A DNA stretch of 64,000 nt, from NCBI RefSeq assembly GCF_000397205.1, contig NC_021237.1, positions 1,117,001 to 1,181,000 of the forward strand, read 5' to 3'. The notes below the pieces were generated by a model. It was not told the DNA's origin. It saw only the letters and a program-made list of their open reading frames with translations, and searched no databases. The DNA comes from Pseudomonas protegens CHA0. Its GTDB lineage: Bacteria > Pseudomonadota > Gammaproteobacteria > Pseudomonadales > Pseudomonadaceae. Both the position numbers and the translations under genes were made by a program. How positions within the stretch are numbered: position 1 is the stretch's first letter; each line of letters starts with the position of its first letter. This document shows, piece by piece, positions 34,425 to 43,139 of this stretch.

Positions 34425-35393
34425 TCAGGTGGCCAGGCGTGCGCCGGTCAGGCTGCCGCTCAGTTCATAGGCCGCCAGTTCCGTCTGGTGCGCGGTGAGG
34501 ATCTCCGGCAGAGAGCCGCGCAGGTATTCGACCCAGGTCTTGATCTTGGCGTCCAGGTACTGGCGCGACGGGTAGATGGCGTACAGGTTCAGCTCCTGGG
34601 AGCGGTACTTGGGCATCACCCGCACCAGGGTGCCGGTGCGCAAACCCTCTATAGCCGCATATACCGGCAACACCCCGACCCCCATGCCGCTGATGATCGC
34701 AGTCTTCATGGCATCGGCGGAGTTCACCAGGAACGGCGAGCTGTTGATGGTGACCATTTCCTGGCCTTCCGGGCCGTCGAAGGTCCACTTCTCCAGGGGA
34801 ATCACCGGGCTCACCAGGCGCAGGCAGGCATGGTTCAGCAGATCGCTGGGCTTTTGCGGGCAGCCGTTGGCTTTCACATAGGCCGGCGAGGCGCAGACGA
34901 TGCTGTAGGTCATCCCCAGGCGCTGGGAGACGAACCCCGAATCCGGCAGCTCCCGGGCCAGGACGATGGACACGTCGTAGCCCTCGTCCAGGAGGTCCGG
35001 CACACGGTTGGCCATGGTCAGGTCGAAGGTCACGTCCGGGTGGGTCTTGCGGTAGCGGGCGATGGCGTCGATCACGAAGTGCTGGCCGATGCCGGTCATG
35101 GTGTGCACTTTCAACTGCCCGGCGGGGCGGGCGTGGGCGTCGCTGGCCTCGGCCTCGGCTTCTTCGACATAGGCCAGGATCTGCTCGCAGCGCAGCAGGT
35201 AGCGCTTGCCGGCCTCGGTCAGGGCGATGCGGCGAGTCGTGCGGTTGAGCAGGCGGGTTTGCAGGTGCGCCTCTAGATTGGAGACGGCGCGCGAGACGTT
35301 GGCGGTGGTGGTGTCCAGCTGCACCGCGGCGGCCGTGAAACTACCGGCTTCGGCAACACAACTGAAGGCGCGCATGTTTTGCAAGGTGTCCAT
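34425..35393 (-). CDS. LysR-type regulator divergent from an efflux operon
   Basis: 322 residues. N-terminal winged helix: MRAFSCVAEAGSFTAAAVQL and TANVSRAVSNLEAHLQTRLL, then a substrate domain (VTFDLTMANRVPDLLDEGYD; SIVLARELPDSGFVSQRLG). It is of the AaeR/CrgA type. It faces a four-gene FUSC/HlyD efflux operon across a 274-base gap and is its likely activator, as AaeR is for aaeXAB in E. coli. Aromatic carboxylic acids would then be candidate inducers. Confidence 0.87.
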   Translation of the reverse strand: MDTLQNMRAFSCVAEAGSFTAAAVQLDTTTANVSRAVSNLEAHLQTRLLNRTTRRIALTEAGKRYLLRCEQILAYVEEAEAEASDAHARPAGQLKVHTMTGIGQHFVIDAIARYRKTHPDVTFDLTMANRVPDLLDEGYDVSIVLARELPDSGFVSQRLGMTYSIVCASPAYVKANGCPQKPSDLLNHACLRLVSPVIPLEKWTFDGPEGQEMVTINSSPFLVNSADAMKTAIISGMGVGVLPVYAAIEGLRTGTLVRVMPKYRSQELNLYAIYPSRQYLDAKIKTWVEYLRGSLPEILTAHQTELAAYELSGSLTGARLAT

Positions 35394-35552
35394 GGGGTGC
35401 TCTCAAGGGAGATTGCAAATTGTGACACGAAGTTTCTGTTTTTACAGGCGTACAGGGATACGACCAAGGGATTATCGCGTTTACGGTAACAAAGATTCAC
35501 AGGAATCCCAGCTTATCGCCGCAACGACCGCCCCCTAGAATTGCGCCGATCC

Positions 35553-35628
35553 CTAGGAGCCGGCAGGCCGGCGATCCGCGCAACGCGGTGTAGCAGGCGT
35601 ATCGCTGCGCCGGCAAGCCAGCTCCTAC
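35553..35628. repeat. Divergent REPIN in the efflux-operon promoter region
   Basis: TAGGAGCCGGCAGGCCGGCG at the left and CGGCAAGCCAGCTCCTAC at the right; the central part differs from the other copies. It lies 39 bases before the GTG start of the outer-membrane factor. Confidence 0.8.
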
Positions 35629-35667
35629 GAGAGAAATACTCCCCCCCGATCTCAGGAATTCGCAGCA

Positions 35668-37179
35668 GTGCCGCGTCGCATCAGCAGAGGGTTCAAGACC
35701 CTCAGTGTTTGGGCTTTATCGTTAGCAATCAGCGGCTGCATCGGAACCGGAGGCATTGCCCCACAGGGCAAGACACTTCCCGCTAATACATTGGCCACGG
35801 ATGAGGCGATAAAGAGCGCCGCGCAGGACGCCCACTGGCCCAGCGCCCAGTGGTGGCAGGCCTATGGCGACCCGCAACTGGACCGCTGGATCAGCCTTGC
35901 GGTGCAAGGCAGCCCGAGCCTGGCCATGGCCGCCGCCCGGGTCCGCCAGGCCAAGGCCCTGGCCGGCATCGCCGAGTCGGCCGAGTCGCTGCAGATCAAG
36001 GGTGACGCCACCCTCAAGCGCCACAACTGGCCCACCGATCAGTTCTACGGCCCCGGCGCCCTGTCCAACAGCACCACCTGGGACAACAACGCCGCCCTGG
36101 GCTTGAGTTATGCCCTGGACCTCTGGGGCCGGGAAAGCAACAGCACCGAGCGTGCCGTGGACCTGGCCCACATGAGCGTGGCCGAAGCCCGTCAGGCCCA
36201 GCTGGAACTGGTGAACAATGTGGTGCGCAGCTATATCCAGCTGTCCCTGCACTTCGCCCAGCGCGATATCGTCGCGGCCACCCTCAAGCAGCAGCAACAG
36301 ATCCTCGAACTGGCGCAACGGCGCCTGGACGGCGGCATCGGCACCCATTTCGAAGTCAGCCAGGCCGAGGCGCCGCTGCCGGAAACCCATCGCCAACTGG
36401 ACGCCCTGGACGAAGAAATCGCCCTGACCCGCAACCAATTGGCGGCCCTGGCCGGCAAGGGCCCGGGGGAGGGGGCGCAACTGCAGCGGCCAAGCCTGTC
36501 CCTGGGCGCCGCGCTGAAACTGCCCTCGGCCCTGCCCGCCGAACTGCTGGGGCAGCGCCCGGACGTGGTCGCCAGCCGCTGGCAAGTGGCGGCCCAGGCT
36601 CGCGGTATCGATGTGGCTCACGCCGGCTTCTACCCCAACGTCGACCTGGTGGGCAGCATCGGCTTCATGGCCACCGGCGGTGGGGCCCTGGAGTTCCTCA
36701 CCGGCAAGAAGCTCAACTACAACGTCGGCCCGGCCATCAGCCTGCCGATCTTCGACGGCGGGCGCCTGCGCTCGGAGCTGGGTGAAGCCTCGGCCGGCTA
36801 CGACATGGCCGTGGCCAGGTACAACCAGACCCTGGTGGATGCACTGAAAAGCATCTCCGACCAGTTGATCCGCCGCGAGTCCATGGACAAGCAGCAAGCC
36901 TTCGCCGCCGAGTCGGTGGCCGCTGCGCAGAAGACCTACGACATCGCCACCGTGGCCTTCCAGCGCGGCCTGACCGACTACCTGAATGTGCTCAACGCCC
37001 AGAGCCTGCTGTTCCATCAGCAACAGGTGCAGCAGCAGGTGCAGGCCGCACGCCTGACGGTCCAGGCGGACCTGGTCACGGCCCTGGGCGGCGGGCTTGA
37101 AGCCGGCCGCGACGTTCCCGCGCAAGACCGCCTTGAGGCACCCAAGACCCCCGCGGCCCTGGCCGTGTTCGACCATTGA
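35668..37179 (+). CDS. Outer-membrane efflux factor, NodT/OprM-type lipoprotein
   Basis: 503 residues, GTG start at 35668 with AGGA upstream. Signal with lipobox (AISGC). Two OEP repeats: first WWQAYGDPQLDRWISLAVQG onward; second ELLGQRPDVVASRWQVAAQA. Coiled-coil helices (LKQQQQILELAQRRLDGGIG) and the turn NYNVGPAISLPIFDGGRLRS are typical of TolC/OprM trimers. It supplies the exit duct for the efflux pump encoded by the next three genes. Confidence 0.9.
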   Translation: MPRRISRGFKTLSVWALSLAISGCIGTGGIAPQGKTLPANTLATDEAIKSAAQDAHWPSAQWWQAYGDPQLDRWISLAVQGSPSLAMAAARVRQAKALAGIAESAESLQIKGDATLKRHNWPTDQFYGPGALSNSTTWDNNAALGLSYALDLWGRESNSTERAVDLAHMSVAEARQAQLELVNNVVRSYIQLSLHFAQRDIVAATLKQQQQILELAQRRLDGGIGTHFEVSQAEAPLPETHRQLDALDEEIALTRNQLAALAGKGPGEGAQLQRPSLSLGAALKLPSALPAELLGQRPDVVASRWQVAAQARGIDVAHAGFYPNVDLVGSIGFMATGGGALEFLTGKKLNYNVGPAISLPIFDGGRLRSELGEASAGYDMAVARYNQTLVDALKSISDQLIRRESMDKQQAFAAESVAAAQKTYDIATVAFQRGLTDYLNVLNAQSLLFHQQQVQQQVQAARLTVQADLVTALGGGLEAGRDVPAQDRLEAPKTPAALAVFDH

Positions 37180-37190
37180 AGCAGGCACCC

Positions 37191-39398
37191 ATGACTTCCT
37201 TGCCCGCACCTTTGCGCTGGCTGTACTCCCTTGAATGGCGCCGGGGTTTCTTCGACTGGGCGCGCAGCGACGGCGTGACCTGGGTCTATATCTTCAAGGT
37301 CCTGGCCGCCGCGTTCCTCACCCTGTGGCTGGCCATGCGCCTGGAGTTGCCGCAACCGCGCACGGCGATGATCACCGTGTTCATCGTCATGCAGCCGCAG
37401 AGCGGCCAGGTGTTCGCCAAGAGCTTCTACCGCTTTCTCGGCACCCTGGCCGGCTCGGCGGTGATGGTGGCGCTGATCGCCCTGTTCGCCCAGAACACCG
37501 AGCTGTTCCTCGGCTCGCTGGCGATCTGGGTCGGCATCTGCTCGGCCGGCGCGGCGCGCTACCGCAACTTTCGCGCCTATGGTTTCGTCCTCGCCGGCTA
37601 CACCGCGGCCATGGTCGGCCTGCCGGCCCTGGCCCATCCGGAAGGGGCCTTCATGGCCGCGGTGTGGCGGGTACTGGAGATCTCCCTGGGGATTCTCTGC
37701 TCGACCCTGGTCAGCGCCGCGATCCTGCCACAGACCGCCAGCGCCGCCATGCGCAACGCCCTGTACCAGCGCTTCGGGGTGTTCGCCCTGTTCGTTACCG
37801 ACGGCCTGCGCGGGCGCAGCCAGCGCGACAGCTTCGAAAGCAGCAACGTGCGCTTCATCGCCGAGGCCGTGGGCCTGGAAGGGCTGCGCAGCGTCACCGT
37901 GTTCGAAGACCCGCACATGCGTCGGCGCAACGGCCGCCTGAGCCGTCTGAACAGCGAGTTCATGGGCATCACCACGCGCTTCAACGCCCTGCACCAGTTG
38001 CTCGAACGCCTGCGCAGCAGCGGCGCCGATCACGTGGTGGCGGCGATCAAGCCCGGCCTGCAGGACCTGGCGGAACTGCTGGACGGCTTCTCCGGCCGTG
38101 CCCTGACCAGCCCCGATGCGGCGCGCCTGGCCACGGCCCTGGCGGCCTACAAGGCCGAACTGCCGGCGCGGGTGCGCAGCCTGCGCACGGCCTTCCAGGA
38201 GAGCGGCCCGAGCGACGCCGAGCAGCTGGATTTCCACACCGCCTACGAGCTGCTCTACCGCTTTGTCGACGAGATGCACAGCTACGCCCAGACCCACGCG
38301 TCCCTGGCCGACCACAGCCACGAGCGCGAGCGCTGGGACGAGCCCTACACCCCGCAGACCAACTGGCTGGCCTGCGCCGCCTCGGGCATCCGCGCGGCCT
38401 TCGTGCTGGTGGTGCTGGGCAGCTACTGGGTGGCCACGGCCTGGCCCAGCGGCGCCACCATGACCCTGATCGCCGCCGCCACCATCGGCCTCTCGGCGGC
38501 TACGCCGAACCCCAAGCGCATGGCGTTCCAGATGGCCTGCGGGACTTTCATCGGCGCCCTGGTGGGCTTCGTCGAAATGTTCTTCGTGTTCCCCTGGATC
38601 GACGGCTTCCCGCTGCTGTGCCTGATGCTGGCGCCGGTGATCGTGCTCGGTTCGTTCCTCGCGTCCAGGCCCAAGTACGCCGGGGTCGGCCTGGGTTTGC
38701 TGATCTTCTTCAGCACCGGTTCGGTGCCGGACAACCTGACCATCTACAACCCCTACACCTTCATCAATGACTACATCGCCATGGTCATGGGCATGCTGGT
38801 CTGCGCCGCGGCCGGGGCGATCATCCTGCCGCCCAACAGCCGCTGGCTGTGGCGGCGCCTGGAGCAGGACCTGCGCGGCCAGGTGGTGTACGCCATCAGC
38901 GGCAAGCTCAAGGGCCTGGCGTCGAGCTTCGAGAGCCGTACCCGCGACCTGCTGCACCAGGCCTATGGCCTGGCGGTGGGCCAGCCCAAGGTGCAGAGCG
39001 AGCTGCTGCGCTGGATGTTCGTGGTGCTGGAAGTCGGCCACGCCATCATCGAGCTGCGCAAGGAGCAGGCGATCCTCCCGGTGCACCCGGCCTATGCCGA
39101 ATCCCAGCCCTGGCGCCAGGCGATCCGGGTCATGGGCCGCTCCCTGGTGCGGCTGTTCCTGCAGCCCAGCCAGAGCAACCTGGAGCGCGGCCTGATCGCC
39201 GTGGACCACGCCATCAGCCGGGTCCAGGCCACCGACGAGCCCTTTGCTCCGCACTTCGACACCTCGGCCCTGCGCCGGGTCAAGAGCTACCTGCACTTCA
39301 TCCGCACTTCACTGCTCGACCCGCAATCGCCGCTGGCGGCCTATGCCGTGGCCAAGCCGGCGGCGCCTGCACCCCAAGGACTTGACCATGCCTCGTGA
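37191..39398 (+). CDS. FUSC-family (AaeB/YccS-like) inner-membrane efflux protein
   Basis: 735 residues. Two blocks of about five to six membrane helices (TWVYIFKVLAAAFLTLWLAM onward; ASGIRAAFVLVVLGSYWVAT onward) each followed by a cytoplasmic domain, the duplicated FUSC layout. TAMITVFIVMQPQSGQVFAK is a family signature. AaeB in E. coli exports p-hydroxybenzoate. ATG 37191 was chosen; an in-frame TTG overlapping the previous stop has no ribosome binding site. Its last 11 bases overlap the DUF1656 gene. Confidence 0.9.
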   Translation: MTSLPAPLRWLYSLEWRRGFFDWARSDGVTWVYIFKVLAAAFLTLWLAMRLELPQPRTAMITVFIVMQPQSGQVFAKSFYRFLGTLAGSAVMVALIALFAQNTELFLGSLAIWVGICSAGAARYRNFRAYGFVLAGYTAAMVGLPALAHPEGAFMAAVWRVLEISLGILCSTLVSAAILPQTASAAMRNALYQRFGVFALFVTDGLRGRSQRDSFESSNVRFIAEAVGLEGLRSVTVFEDPHMRRRNGRLSRLNSEFMGITTRFNALHQLLERLRSSGADHVVAAIKPGLQDLAELLDGFSGRALTSPDAARLATALAAYKAELPARVRSLRTAFQESGPSDAEQLDFHTAYELLYRFVDEMHSYAQTHASLADHSHERERWDEPYTPQTNWLACAASGIRAAFVLVVLGSYWVATAWPSGATMTLIAAATIGLSAATPNPKRMAFQMACGTFIGALVGFVEMFFVFPWIDGFPLLCLMLAPVIVLGSFLASRPKYAGVGLGLLIFFSTGSVPDNLTIYNPYTFINDYIAMVMGMLVCAAAGAIILPPNSRWLWRRLEQDLRGQVVYAISGKLKGLASSFESRTRDLLHQAYGLAVGQPKVQSELLRWMFVVLEVGHAIIELRKEQAILPVHPAYAESQPWRQAIRVMGRSLVRLFLQPSQSNLERGLIAVDHAISRVQATDEPFAPHFDTSALRRVKSYLHFIRTSLLDPQSPLAAYAVAKPAAPAPQGLDHAS

Positions 39399-39588
39399 AA
39401 TCGCCTTCCACGGCGTTTACATGCCCACCATGACCCTGATGTTCTTCATCGCCGCGGCCCTGGCCTGGGCCCTGGACCGGTTCATTTCCGGCTATGACCT
39501 GTATCGCTTCTTCTGGCACCCGGCGCTGTTGCGCCTGAGCCTGTTCTGCTGTCTGTTCGGCGCCATGGCGCTCACTGTCTACCGTTGA
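39388..39588 (+). CDS. DUF1656 (AaeX-like) small membrane protein
   Basis: 66 residues with two helices (MTLMFFIAAALAWALDRFIS; LLRLSLFCCLFGAMALTVYR). MPREIAFHGVYMP is the usual DUF1656 start. ATG 39388 has AAGGA upstream and lies inside the FUSC gene's 3' end (11-base overlap). Always found between FUSC and HlyD genes; probably a pump subunit. Confidence 0.88.
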   Translation: MPREIAFHGVYMPTMTLMFFIAAALAWALDRFISGYDLYRFFWHPALLRLSLFCCLFGAMALTVYR

Positions 39589-39598
39589 GACCCCCGCA

Positions 39599-40459
39599 AT
39601 GAAAAAGTTTTTCAGCCTGCTCGCCACCCTGCTCGTGCTGGCCCTGGCCCTGTGGATCGGCCGTACCCTGTGGGAGCACTACATGTACACCCCCTGGACC
39701 CGTGACGGCCGGGTGCGCGCGGACATCATCAACGTCGCCGCCGATGTCACCGGCGAAGTGGTGGACGTGCCGGTCAAGGACAACCAGCTGGTGCGCAAGG
39801 GCGATCTGCTGATGCAGATCGACCCCGAGCACTACCAGATCGCGGTCAAGCAGGCGCAAGCGCTGGTGGCGTCGAAGAAGGCCACCTGGGAGATGCGCAA
39901 GGTCAACGCCCGGCGCCGCGCCGACATGGACAACCTGGTGATCTCCAAGGAAAACCGCGACGACGCCGGCAACATCGCCGACTCGGCCCTGGCCGACTAC
40001 CAGCACGCCCAGGCCCAGCTGGAAGCGGCGCAACTCAACCTTGCACGCACCCAGGTGCGGGCGGCTGTGGATGGCTATGTCACCAACCTCAACGTGCACC
40101 GTGGCGACTACGCACGCATCGGCGAGGCGAAGATGGCGGTGGTCGACATGAACTCGTTCTGGGTCTACGGCTTCTTCGAGGAAACCAAGCTGCCCCACGT
40201 GCGCGTCGGGGATAAGGCCGACATGCAACTGATGAGCGGCGAAGTGCTCAAGGGCCATGTGGAAAGCATTTCCCGGGGCATCTACGACCGCGACAACCCG
40301 GAAAGCCGCGAACTGATCGCCGACGTCAACCCGACCTTCAACTGGGTGCGCCTGGCCCAGCGCGTACCGGTGCGCATCCACATCGATGAAGTGCCCGAAG
40401 GCGTCCTGCTGGCGGCCGGCATCACCTGCACCGTCATCGTCAACCCCGAGCCTTTGTAG
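39599..40459 (+). CDS. HlyD/AaeA-type periplasmic adaptor, stop codon supplied by a REPIN
   Basis: 286 residues. One N-terminal membrane anchor (LLATLLVLALALWIGRTLW), a biotinyl/lipoyl-like half (DVTGEVVDVPVKDNQLVRKG), a short helical hairpin (SALADYQHAQAQLEAAQLNL), the second lipoyl half and a beta-barrel domain. It links the FUSC protein to the outer-membrane factor. The gene ends VIVNPEPL and its TAG stop (40457-40459) is the third to fifth base of a REPIN that begins at 40455, so the repeat has fixed the C-terminus. Confidence 0.9.
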   Translation: MKKFFSLLATLLVLALALWIGRTLWEHYMYTPWTRDGRVRADIINVAADVTGEVVDVPVKDNQLVRKGDLLMQIDPEHYQIAVKQAQALVASKKATWEMRKVNARRRADMDNLVISKENRDDAGNIADSALADYQHAQAQLEAAQLNLARTQVRAAVDGYVTNLNVHRGDYARIGEAKMAVVDMNSFWVYGFFEETKLPHVRVGDKADMQLMSGEVLKGHVESISRGIYDRDNPESRELIADVNPTFNWVRLAQRVPVRIHIDEVPEGVLLAAGITCTVIVNPEPL

Positions 40460-40538
40460 GAGCTGGCTTGCCAGCGAAGGCGTCGGCAGGGGCGATGCAA
40501 GGCTCGCGGGCCTCTTCGCCGGCAAGCCGGCTCCTACG
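40455..40538. repeat. REPIN copy 1 of a tandem pair
   Basis: TGTAGGAGCTGGCTTGCCAG left arm and GCCGGCAAGCCGGCTCCTAC right arm. Its inner part (GGCGATGCAAGGCTCGCGGG) is identical to the next copy. Confidence 0.93.
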
Positions 40539-40552
40539 AGGGAGGCATTGGT

Positions 40553-40636
40553 TGTAGGAGCTGGCTTGCCAGCGAAAGCGCCGGCATGGGCGATGCAAGG
40601 CTCGCGGGCCTCTTCGCCGGCAAGCCGGCTCCTACA
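40553..40636. repeat. REPIN copy 2 of a tandem pair
   Basis: Same arms and the same inner sequence as the copy at 40455, 84 bases long, 98 bases apart start to start. The near identity suggests recent local duplication. Confidence 0.93.
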
Positions 40637-40644
40637 GGGGGCGG

Positions 40645-41670
40645 TTATTTGTAGCTTTTGTCCATGATCGCCTGGGACTTCTTCGCCGCAGCTTCCAGGC
40701 CGTCGTTGACGTTGTTGATGGTGGCCACCAGCTTCGGGTTCTGCAGCACGTCGACACCGGGGTAACGCTGCTGGGCCAGGCGCGAGACGATGATGTACTG
40801 GGTCACTGCGTAATGCAGCTTGAACTGGCCGCTGTCCCGGGCCTTGGCGATGGCCGCCTTGACGAAGGCCTGGCGCTCGGCCGTGGTCATGCCCTTGAAC
40901 AGGTCGGGGAGATCGAAATGGATCTCGGCCGAGAAAATCGCCACTTCTTCATCCCGCGCCTCGTCGTACATCACCTGCTTGCTGGTCACCCGCGCCTTCA
41001 GCTCGCCAAAGTGCTGTTCGCCAGCGGCCAGTTGCTCTGGGCTCATCTTGCCTTTAAGGGCATCCAGCTGGCTGGTGTCCTCGGTGTTGTCGATAACCTT
41101 CAGCCAGGCGTAGGCCTTCACCAGGTCGCCGGACTCTTCGGCGGCGTCGGCCAGGCTCTGCTGCGGTTCCGGGTTGCCGTGCAGTGCCGAGCGTTCCAGC
41201 CAGCGCAGGGCCAGGTCCCGGTCCTTGGGAATGTCCTTGTCGCCGAACCAGTAGGTGGCGTACATGCCGTACTCGGCGCACCAATCGTTCTGTGACGCCG
41301 AGTAGGCGATGTAGTTGAAGGACTCGCGGTCGCGCTCAGCCTTGGGCTTGTCCGTTTCCTGATCGGTGGTGGTGGACAGATAGCAGAAGGCCCGGGTGTA
41401 GTGCGGCGCGGCCATGGCGAAGCAGCTCTTGGCGTTCGCGTAGTCCTCGATCTCGTTCAGCTTGTAACCGGCGCCGTACAGCACATCCGCGTCCATGGCC
41501 GGGTTGCAGTACTCGTTGGCGCTGACCTTGGGCAAGACGCTGTCCAGCGTCAGCTTGGGCAGGGTGTCATTGAGTTCGGGGCGTTTCGGTTCGGTGTTTT
41601 GCGCAGGCGTGGAGGCGCAAGCCGCCAGCAAGACAGCCAATGCCAGTGGCAGCGCGTTGAACAATTTCAA
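40645..41670 (-). CDS. Sel1-like repeat lipoprotein, TTG start (paralogue 1)
   Basis: 341 residues. I choose the TTG at 41670: AGGGA lies 8 bases upstream and the protein then begins with a normal lipoprotein signal KLFNALPLALAVLLAAC. Conserved features: TLPKLTLDSVLPKVSANEYC, SFNYIAYSASQNDWCAEYGM, and LALRWLERSALHGNPEPQQS, a Sel1-like alpha hairpin. A long charged helix follows. Function unknown. The neighbour at 41935-42963 is a clear paralogue with the same arrangement. The gene lies between a tandem REPIN and its paralogue. Confidence 0.75.
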   Translation of the reverse strand: MKLFNALPLALAVLLAACASTPAQNTEPKRPELNDTLPKLTLDSVLPKVSANEYCNPAMDADVLYGAGYKLNEIEDYANAKSCFAMAAPHYTRAFCYLSTTTDQETDKPKAERDRESFNYIAYSASQNDWCAEYGMYATYWFGDKDIPKDRDLALRWLERSALHGNPEPQQSLADAAEESGDLVKAYAWLKVIDNTEDTSQLDALKGKMSPEQLAAGEQHFGELKARVTSKQVMYDEARDEEVAIFSAEIHFDLPDLFKGMTTAERQAFVKAAIAKARDSGQFKLHYAVTQYIIVSRLAQQRYPGVDVLQNPKLVATINNVNDGLEAAAKKSQAIMDKSYK

Positions 41671-41934
41671 TGGATATTCCCTGATCGGCGAATGAAAAAA
41701 GACGCGCATGAAATCAGGCAAGGACAGGACGGGAGAGGGTGGAGCTTGAGCAAATCCGTGCTTGGGTGTCGACGCCAGCGATTCCATGCTGCATGAGCGC
41801 AGGGGCTCAAGGTCGCGCATTTTACTGGGATTGAGAGGGCATACAACCGAAACCGCCGCACCTGTTGGGCTGCGGCAAAGGGCCCCGGGGCCCTGCACCG
41901 GTGACACCTCGGACAGCAGTAGCGCCAGCCGCTG
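41671..41934. other. Intergenic region with a GC palindrome between lipoprotein paralogues
   Basis: 264 bases, no gene. It contains the perfect 16-base palindrome AGGGCCCCGGGGCCCT at 41879-41894. It should hold the promoter of paralogue 1 or be the operon spacer. Confidence 0.5.
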
Positions 41935-42963
41935 CTATGGCGTGCGCTTGGCCAGGAGGATTTTGGCCTTGGCCACGCTGTCTTCCACGCTCAGGTCATC
42001 GTCCTCCAGCACGGCCTGCAGCGCCGGGTCTTGCCACAGGTCCACGGCCGGCCCGGTGCTTTGCACCAGGCGGGAAATCAAGGCGTAGGCCACCAGCTGG
42101 CCGCGGGTGTGGAACTTCGGGTAGCGGTCCTGCATGTCCACCAATTGGGCGACGAAAGCATGCTGTTGCTCAGGCGACATGCCCGCGAACACCTCCGGGT
42201 AGTCGTAGTAGATATCCCCTGTGCCCAGGAGGATGACGTTCTGGCGCAGCGCCTGCTCAAGATCCTGTTTGGAGGGGAGCTGGCTGAGCAGCCGGGTGTA
42301 GTGCTGCTCGCCTTCGGCCATCTGCTGAGGGCTCATCTTGCGTTTCAGCGCTTCGAGCCTTTGGGCGTCATCGAGGGTTCGGGCCCAGGCGTAGGCCAGC
42401 GGGAAATTGTCCTGTTCGCTGCTGCGCAGCATCTCCTGTTGCGAGTCCTCGTCGCCGTGCCGAGCGGCGCGTTCCAGCCAGGCCATGGCCAATGCCTTGT
42501 TCGCCGGCTGGTCCAGCTTGCCAAGGTTGTAGATGTCGTACAGGCCCGCTTCCGCGCAGGATTCATTGTGCTGGGCGGCGTAGGCGATGTAGTTGAAGGC
42601 TTCGCTTTTGTCATAGTCCTTCTGCCTGGAGCCGACAATCCCGCCCAGGATGCACAGGCTCATGGTATCGCGGGGGGCGGCCATGATCAGGCAGCCGCGG
42701 GCCATTTGTATGGCCTTGCTCGCCAGCAAGGTACGGCTTGCGCCATGCAGCACCTCGTCCTCATTCATCAGGCGGATGCCGAGGCCGACCAGCCGTTCGC
42801 TGTCCATCTCCGGCGAGCAGTACGGGTTGGCCTCGACCTTGGGCAGGATCTGTTCCAGGCTCAGCTCCGGCAGGGTGGCATTGAGTTTTTCGTCCGGTGA
42901 CGAGGCATGGCAGCCCAGCAGCAAGGCGAACAGGGTCAACGTCAGCGCACTACGATATTTCAA
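41935..42963 (-). CDS. Sel1-like repeat lipoprotein, TTG start (paralogue 2)
   Basis: 342 residues from the TTG at 42963, with AAGGA 9 bases upstream. Lipoprotein signal KYRSALTLTLFALLLGC. The body parallels paralogue 1: ATLPELSLEQILPKVEANPY, AFNYIAYAAQHNESCAEAGL, LAMAWLERAARHGDEDSQQE, and KRKMSPQQMAEGEQHYTRL against GKMSPEQLAAGEQHFGEL. Both have a GTG/ATG codon exactly 13 codons upstream of the TTG, but without a ribosome binding site. Function unknown; likely an envelope-anchored protein. Confidence 0.75.
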   Translation of the reverse strand: MKYRSALTLTLFALLLGCHASSPDEKLNATLPELSLEQILPKVEANPYCSPEMDSERLVGLGIRLMNEDEVLHGASRTLLASKAIQMARGCLIMAAPRDTMSLCILGGIVGSRQKDYDKSEAFNYIAYAAQHNESCAEAGLYDIYNLGKLDQPANKALAMAWLERAARHGDEDSQQEMLRSSEQDNFPLAYAWARTLDDAQRLEALKRKMSPQQMAEGEQHYTRLLSQLPSKQDLEQALRQNVILLGTGDIYYDYPEVFAGMSPEQQHAFVAQLVDMQDRYPKFHTRGQLVAYALISRLVQSTGPAVDLWQDPALQAVLEDDDLSVEDSVAKAKILLAKRTP

Positions 42964-43014
42964 TGGGGCAGATCCTTGATTGGCGAATGAACAAAGGCGC
43001 ACTGCGCCACCGCG

Positions 43015-43096
43015 GTAGGAGCTGGCTTGCCAGCGAAGGTGGTCGCAAGATTTGCACTCGGCTCGCGGGCCTCTTCGCCGGCAAGCCGGCTCCTAC
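43015..43096. repeat. REPIN (GTAGGAGC family)
   Basis: GTAGGAGCTGGCTTGCCAGC left arm, GCCGGCAAGCCGGCTCCTAC right arm, 82 bases, in the gap upstream of lipoprotein paralogue 2. Confidence 0.92.
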
Positions 43097-43139
43097 GGGA
43101 GGCACGCGGTACACCCTAGATGGCTTGCGTGCGTAGGGG

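Noticed and set aside
40455..40636. Tandem repeats suggestive of a CRISPR array
   Set aside because: Only two units, each an 84-base palindromic REPIN with identical inner sequence, no unique spacers and no cas genes.
41879..41894. 16-base perfect palindrome as a regulatory operator
   Set aside because: It is pure G/C symmetry in GC-rich DNA, occurs once, and has no T-run to make it a terminator; noted only as a sequence feature.
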